Origin: Clostridiales bacterium
GTDB taxonomy: Bacteria > Bacillota > Clostridia > Christensenellales > UBA1242
Length of the DNA: 64,000 nt
NCBI GenBank assembly: GCA_918262735.1
Contig: CAKJYJ010000001.1
Coordinates: forward strand, 1-64,000
Reading direction: 5' to 3'
This document shows positions 59,261 through 64,000 of the stretch, one piece after another (position 1 is the first letter of the stretch; each line of letters starts with the position of its first letter). The position numbers and the translations under genes are program-made. Below the pieces are notes generated by a model. That model made no database searches, was not told the DNA's origin, and saw nothing but the letters and a program-made list of their open reading frames with translations.

Positions 59261-61246
59261 TTAAAAGTCAAAATCAAATGGGTCAGAAGAAGATTTTAAT
59301 ATCTTTTTGTTTCTTTCATTAATATCATATCTGATTTTATTTTCATCAAAGTATTGTGCTGGGTGGTATTCCTCCTGTGCCTTTTCCTTCGAGAATATAG
59401 GGCACTTAAACCATTGTGTCATTTGAGTTTTAATTGCAGGTTGTCCGTAGATTTTAATAATATTAACATCATATGGAAGTTGACCAAGTTCGTATGGTTC
59501 AATAAGTGGACGAGTAACGGTTTGTGAGCTTGTTGTTTTTGATGCATCACTATCACGCTTTTCAGTACGCTGAACAGAAGTGTTTTCAATTTTAAGAGTA
59601 ACATCACCGCACATTTTAGAGAATTCCTCTCTTGTTTTTTGATCCTCAGTTCCAATAAATATTTGAATATTACAGTTACCACGAATTGTATCACCAACTT
59701 CTTTTGAATATTTATTATCTAACTGGCTATAAGATTGAATAACAATTTCAAAGAAAATTCTTCTAGAACGGGCAACCGTTATCATGCTATCAAACTTTTG
59801 AATTTTTGGAAGGTTAGCAAATTCATCAAGCAAGAAGTAAACAGGTCTTTTTAATTTTAGGCCTTGTGTGTATGAAGCAATTTCAATTAATTTTTTATAT
59901 ATTTGAGAAATACACATTGTTGCAATACAGTGACGACTTTCTTTTTCATCTGGAACTTTAATAAACAAAACAGTTGGTTGATTAACAAAATCGTCAAATG
60001 AAATTTCTGTTGCACTAGTTGCATAGCAAACACCCATATCTTGGAAGATTGCAATTTTAGGTTGCATAACACCAAGGAAAGACCTAGTTGTGTTTGGTGC
60101 ATTGTTAACAACGGTTGTTGCAAGAGCTTTAACCTTTGATAAAACATCTCTACCTTCAATATATTTTTTAAGGGTGCCCATCATATTGTCTGGGTCGGCA
60201 TCTCTTGTTGTACAAATTTTTGAAACATTATAGAAATTAAATTTTTCTCTAGTCATTCCAAGTTCTGGAATAAGTGAATCTTCAAGCATCGCAAGCATCA
60301 TACTATAAACAAAGTCCTGTGCACCTTGCTCCCAAGATGGGTCATTTTTACTTTCAATTGGAAGAACGGTTGCAGCAATTTCTCTTAACTCATTTTCCGC
60401 TTCATTAATTAATGTTTGTTTGTAAGATGCAAGTTCAATTTCTAGTTGCTGTTTGTCTGGATATGCAATTCCTCTAAAACCATACCATTCAGGGCCGTAG
60501 TTATTTGCAATAACTTTATATCCAGCAAGTTTTGGATTTGTGTTTTTGAACACCTTAACTTCTTTGTGAAGATTGTGTGCTCTTGTGTATTGACAGAATG
60601 CATTATCCATTGGATTCCATCTTGTTGATGAGTATGGATTTCTAAGGTCCAACGTAATTAATCTGTAGCCTTCTTTTCTAAGCTGAATTGAGTGGTTGTT
60701 GTAAAGCTCACCTTTTGGGTCGGTGATAACCATACATGGTTTTTCAGCACTGTGTGCATATATTCTAATTGCTGGCTCCAAAACAAATGTTGTTTTACCA
60801 GAACCGGTGGTACCAACAATCAATGCATGCATTTCTGGGAACATATTAACTCTTAGCTGACCATTTTTATATAGCGAAGAAATCACCGTACCGGTTTTTT
60901 TAAGCTTTGGCAAATCTCTAAATGTTGTTGGCATAAATTTTGGATTAACGGCAAGTTCTTTTTCTGTTATGAACCTTGCGTTGTAATGTTGATCCATTTT
61001 GTCGCCAGATTCTGTTGTTCCAGAAAAGTTACCAGATGAATCCTTAAAGAAATTTCTACCATTTAAGAATGAGAATAAACCAAGCAGAACACCAGCAGCG
61101 GCACCAACGATTGCTGTTGTTGAAGTGAAGTGATCCAAAATTTCTAAATCTTTATCAATTCCAAATGAAACTCCAACACCAATGGCATAAAGAATAACAA
61201 GCCATATGAACGCCTTTTTAATTTTACCTTTATAATCAACTTCCAT
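59261..61246 (-). CDS. VirD4/TraG-type type IV coupling ATPase
   Basis: VirD4-type proteins are hexameric inner-membrane ATPases that bring substrates to a type IV secretion channel. The 661-residue protein has two N-terminal membrane segments (about residues 10-27 and 40-62). The ATPase has Walker A IVGTTGSGKTT (about 139-149), the TDPKGELY motif, and Walker B PVYFLLDEFANLP. VARSRRIFFEIVIQSYSQL is the following conserved region. The C-terminal ~70 residues are less conserved and may bind substrate. No relaxase is nearby. It stands alone, 38 kb from the VirB6-like and pilin-like genes in this window, with which it may act. Confidence 0.9.
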   Translation of the reverse strand: MEVDYKGKIKKAFIWLVILYAIGVGVSFGIDKDLEILDHFTSTTAIVGAAAGVLLGLFSFLNGRNFFKDSSGNFSGTTESGDKMDQHYNARFITEKELAVNPKFMPTTFRDLPKLKKTGTVISSLYKNGQLRVNMFPEMHALIVGTTGSGKTTFVLEPAIRIYAHSAEKPCMVITDPKGELYNNHSIQLRKEGYRLITLDLRNPYSSTRWNPMDNAFCQYTRAHNLHKEVKVFKNTNPKLAGYKVIANNYGPEWYGFRGIAYPDKQQLEIELASYKQTLINEAENELREIAATVLPIESKNDPSWEQGAQDFVYSMMLAMLEDSLIPELGMTREKFNFYNVSKICTTRDADPDNMMGTLKKYIEGRDVLSKVKALATTVVNNAPNTTRSFLGVMQPKIAIFQDMGVCYATSATEISFDDFVNQPTVLFIKVPDEKESRHCIATMCISQIYKKLIEIASYTQGLKLKRPVYFLLDEFANLPKIQKFDSMITVARSRRIFFEIVIQSYSQLDNKYSKEVGDTIRGNCNIQIFIGTEDQKTREEFSKMCGDVTLKIENTSVQRTEKRDSDASKTTSSQTVTRPLIEPYELGQLPYDVNIIKIYGQPAIKTQMTQWFKCPIFSKEKAQEEYHPAQYFDENKIRYDINERNKKILKSSSDPFDFDF

Positions 61247-61391
61247 AAATCCCCCAGATATATATATTTTTAATATACATTAATAAATTAGAAGTGTCAA
61301 ATTATTACACAAAATTCCTAAGTTATTGTGTTAAGTATTACATAATTGATATATACAGTCAGTTTGCTAATTTTTTTTTACAAATAATACT

Positions 61392-61419
61392 TTGAAAAAA
61401 TGTAATAATATGCTAAAAT
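61392..61419 (+). promoter_or_regulatory. leuS promoter
   Basis: TTGAAA is followed after 16 bases by TAAAAT with TG upstream of the -10 box. The 211-base gap before leuS contains no T-box leader that I can recognise. Confidence 0.65.
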
Positions 61420-61457
61420 ATTCACATTAAAATCAGATAGTAATTACGGAGGCAGAA

Positions 61458-63869
61458 ATGTACGACTTTAAGGAAATTGAAAAAAAATGGCAAAAAAAAT
61501 GGGAGAATGACGAAAGATTAAGAGCGGTTGATTTTCACCCAACCAAACCAAAATATTATGTTTTATATGAGTTTTATAATATTAGTGGTAATTTGCATAT
61601 GGGGCACCTAAAAGGCACAGTTCCAGCAGATGCATTGGCAAGGTATAAACGTTTTAAGGGATACAATGTTTTATTCCCAATTGGTGGGGATTCTTTTGGT
61701 CTACCTGCAGAAAATGCAGCAATTAAACACGGCACAGACCCCCATGAATTTGTTGCAAATGGATTTAAGAATGTTATTGAACAATCAAAACAGATTGGGC
61801 TTTCTTTTGATTGGTCAAGAACATTTTGCACAAGTGATGAAGATTATTATAAATGGACACAGTGGATTTTCTTACAATTATTCAAAAATGGAAAGGCATA
61901 CAAACAAAAAGGCACTGTTAATTTTTGTCCAAAATGTCAAACCGTGCTTTCAAATGAAGACAGCCAAGGCGGAAAGTGTGACCGTTGCGGCAGTGATGTT
62001 ATTCAGGTAAACAGAGATGTTTGGTTCTTAAAAATGAAAGAGTATTCTGAAAAATTACTTGGCAATGTTGACAGAATAACAATGGCAGAAAATTTAAAGG
62101 AAGCTCAAAGAAACTGGATTGGCAGAAGTGAGGGAATTCAACTTAAACTGGATTTAGTTGATGAAAACAATAACAATCTTGGAAATATGGAAATTTTCAC
62201 GACATGTATTGAAACAGTTTACGGAATAACCTTTGTTGTGCTTGCTCCAGAAAATGAAATGTTAGAAAAATTAAAAAATAATATTAAGAATACAGAAGCT
62301 GTTAAAGAGTATCAAGAAAAAACCAAACTAAGATCAGAATTTGATAGAATTAGCCAAGTTAAAGATAAAACAGGATGCAAGGTTGATGGAATATATGCAA
62401 TTAATCCAATAACCGGAGCAAAGGTTCCTGTTTATATTGCCGATTTTGTTCTAAACACATATGGCACAGGTGCGGTTATGGCAGTTCCTTGCCACGATCA
62501 AAGAGATTATGAATTTGCACAAGCATTTAACATTCCAATGATTCAAGTAATTGATGGTGACTGCTCTAATTGTGCAGTTGAAAAATATGAATACTTAGAG
62601 AAAAACAGCACAATGTTAAATAGTGGCGAGTTCAACGGAATGCCTGTTCAAGAGGCAAAGAAAAAGATTGCCGAAATGGTAATTAACAAAGGTTATGGTA
62701 GATTGCAAGTAAACTACAAAATGCAAGACTGGCCATTTAACCGCCAACGTTATTGGGGAGAGCCAATACCTGTTGTATTCTGCGATAATTGCGGAACAGT
62801 TGCTTTATCTGAGGAGGATTTACCACTTCGTCTTCCAGCAACAAAGGATTATTTGCCAAATGCAAATGGCGATTCTCCACTATCTAAAGTTGAGAGTTTT
62901 GTTAATTGTAAATGTCCAAAATGTGGAGGAAACGCAAAAAGAGAAACCGACACAATGCCAAACTGGGCTGGGTCTAGTTGGTACTGGCTTAGATATATTG
63001 ACCCACATAACAGCGAAAAACTGGCAGATTACGACAAGTTAAAATATTGGGGAAGTGTTGATTGCTACACGGGCGGAACCGAACATATAACCCGTCACGT
63101 TTTATATGCATTCTTCTGGCAAAATTTCCTATATGAAATTGGGGCCGTTCCAACAAGAGATCCATTCTTAAGAAAAATGGGAAGCGGTTTAATATTGGAT
63201 AGCGAAGGCAAAAAGATGTCAAAAAGCTCTAAAAATGGGGTATCTCCATTAGAGGTTATAGATAAATATGGTGCCGATGTTGCAAGAATGCATGTGCATT
63301 TTCTTGCTGGCTATGAAGATAATTGCATGTGGACATTCAAAGGCATTGAAGGGGTTGTTAATTTCTTAGATAAGGTTTGGAATTTACAAGACATTATTAA
63401 GGGCGACGGTGTTTCAAAAGAGCATGAAGTTGAACTTAACCAGTTAATTAAAAAAGTTTCATACGATTATGAAAATCTTAAACTTAACACGGCAACGTCT
63501 GCGAGTATGATATTCATTAAAAAAATTAAAGAAGACGGCTATATCACTCGTGAGGAATTAAGACAATTCTTAATAATCCTAAACCCACTTGTTCCACATA
63601 TAACCAGCGAAATATATGAAAGAGTGTTTGGTAAAGATATTTTAGATGAAACATTCCCAGAGTGTGATGAAAGCAAGTTAGAAAAAGACGACATTCAAAT
63701 CCCAATGCAAATTAACGGGAAAATGAAAGGAACAATTGATATTAAAAAAACAATGACTCAGCAAGAAGTTGAAGAACTTGTTTATAACTCAGGAAAAGTT
63801 GATAAATCCACAGTTAAAAAAGTAATATATGTTCCAAATAAAATTATTAACTTTATTGTTATGGCATAA
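61458..63869 (+). CDS. leuS: Leucyl-tRNA synthetase
   Basis: LeuRS charges tRNA-Leu with leucine. The 803-residue protein has the class I HIGH motif as HMGHLKGTVPADALARYKR (about residues 52-70), a zinc-finger-like Cys cluster CPKCQTVLSNEDSQGGKCDRC, the CP1 editing domain (GTGAVMAVPCHDQRDYEFA with conserved Asp), the RQRYWGEPIP stretch, and the KMSKS loop GKKMSKSSKNG (about 580-590). The length is typical for bacterial LeuRS. The start follows GGAGG. A degV-like gene follows by ~40 bases. Confidence 0.97.
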   Translation: MYDFKEIEKKWQKKWENDERLRAVDFHPTKPKYYVLYEFYNISGNLHMGHLKGTVPADALARYKRFKGYNVLFPIGGDSFGLPAENAAIKHGTDPHEFVANGFKNVIEQSKQIGLSFDWSRTFCTSDEDYYKWTQWIFLQLFKNGKAYKQKGTVNFCPKCQTVLSNEDSQGGKCDRCGSDVIQVNRDVWFLKMKEYSEKLLGNVDRITMAENLKEAQRNWIGRSEGIQLKLDLVDENNNNLGNMEIFTTCIETVYGITFVVLAPENEMLEKLKNNIKNTEAVKEYQEKTKLRSEFDRISQVKDKTGCKVDGIYAINPITGAKVPVYIADFVLNTYGTGAVMAVPCHDQRDYEFAQAFNIPMIQVIDGDCSNCAVEKYEYLEKNSTMLNSGEFNGMPVQEAKKKIAEMVINKGYGRLQVNYKMQDWPFNRQRYWGEPIPVVFCDNCGTVALSEEDLPLRLPATKDYLPNANGDSPLSKVESFVNCKCPKCGGNAKRETDTMPNWAGSSWYWLRYIDPHNSEKLADYDKLKYWGSVDCYTGGTEHITRHVLYAFFWQNFLYEIGAVPTRDPFLRKMGSGLILDSEGKKMSKSSKNGVSPLEVIDKYGADVARMHVHFLAGYEDNCMWTFKGIEGVVNFLDKVWNLQDIIKGDGVSKEHEVELNQLIKKVSYDYENLKLNTATSASMIFIKKIKEDGYITREELRQFLIILNPLVPHITSEIYERVFGKDILDETFPECDESKLEKDDIQIPMQINGKMKGTIDIKKTMTQQEVEELVYNSGKVDKSTVKKVIYVPNKIINFIVMA

Positions 63870-63910
63870 AGTGATATAGTTTTTTGTAAAATACACAGGA
63901 GAAAATATAT

Positions 63911-64000
63911 ATGGGTAAAGTGTTAATAATAACAGACTCAAATTCTGGAATACTTCAAAGTGAAGCTAAAGAATTAGGGATTTATGTTATTCCTATGCCA
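63911..64000 (+). CDS. DegV-family protein, truncated by the window edge
   Basis: Only 30 residues are visible, starting at the ATG at 63911 behind AGGAG. The sequence VLIITDSNSGILQSEAKELGIYVIPMP matches the start of DegV (fatty-acid-binding) proteins, which begin with a DS(T/N) strand-loop for the lipid headgroup and continue into IxVxPL. Such proteins present fatty acids to the FakA kinase. The call is moderately firm because of the short length. Confidence 0.7.
   Translation, partial: MGKVLIITDSNSGILQSEAKELGIYVIPMP

Noticed and set aside
61247-61457. T-box leader before leuS
   Set aside because: Neither the T-box sequence nor a specifier stem-loop with terminator is visible in this 211-base gap.

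Overview
The window looks like chromosome of a low-GC, spore-forming member of the Bacillota (Clostridia-like), probably uncultured; I cannot name a species. The evidence is AT-rich DNA with strong Shine-Dalgarno sites and TTGACA/TATAAT promoters, a SpoIIE phosphatase, a stand-alone Spo0A-type effector domain, AddAB instead of RecBCD, a CIRCE element, an S-box riboswitch before metK, and ParAB with perfect parS sites.

The segment at 45.7-46.3 kb, next to dnaN, carries five consensus DnaA boxes and is the best oriC candidate. dnaN, metK, uppS, parAB and addAB lie to its left on the minus strand. A 2,524-residue surface protein and leuS lie to its right on the plus strand. parS sites flank parAB 12-14 kb away. 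No dnaA gene is in the window.

Layout. 0-5 kb: a membrane-anchored fragment, spoIIE, mscL with a SHOCT-protein partner, and a small PH-like protein. 5-11.8 kb: a divergent NAD salvage cluster (nrtR, nadE and a PRPP-synthetase-like gene leftward; nicotinamidase, Nudix hydrolase, adenylyltransferase, deoxyribosyltransferase and pncB rightward), with one 15-bp operator-like sequence repeated over both -10 boxes. 11.8-13.7 kb: htpG under CIRCE. 14-21 kb: type IV secretion-like membrane proteins, including a pilin-like protein, a VirB6-like protein with a polar tail, a basic type II membrane protein, and a membrane coiled-coil protein ending in ten AT-hooks. 21-28 kb: addBA. 28-29.7 kb: tRNA-Glu and tRNA-Met genes followed by a tandem array of ~155-bp units, each carrying the tRNA-Glu 3' end, interrupted by a ~0.96-kb insert with a P-loop kinase gene. 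30-43 kb: tmk, an ArsR regulator, parAB, recD2, Spo0A-C-like and TIR-like proteins, a COG2426 transporter, uppS, a COG2509 flavoprotein and rdgB. 43-46.3 kb: metK, dnaN and oriC. 46.3-53.9 kb: the giant surface protein. 54-59 kb: a defence island with a HEPN-like protein, an HTH-fused C5 methyltransferase, an Eco47II-type nuclease and an OLD-like ATPase. 59-64 kb: a VirD4/TraG coupling ATPase, leuS and the start of a degV-like gene.

The most unusual candidate system is the type IV secretion-like set (14-21 kb plus the coupling ATPase at 59-61 kb). It has no relaxase, integrase or VirB4 in view and includes a membrane protein with a DNA-binding AT-hook tail. The defence island and the TIR-like protein are the next most interesting. 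All function calls are by recognising motifs by eye; no database search was run.
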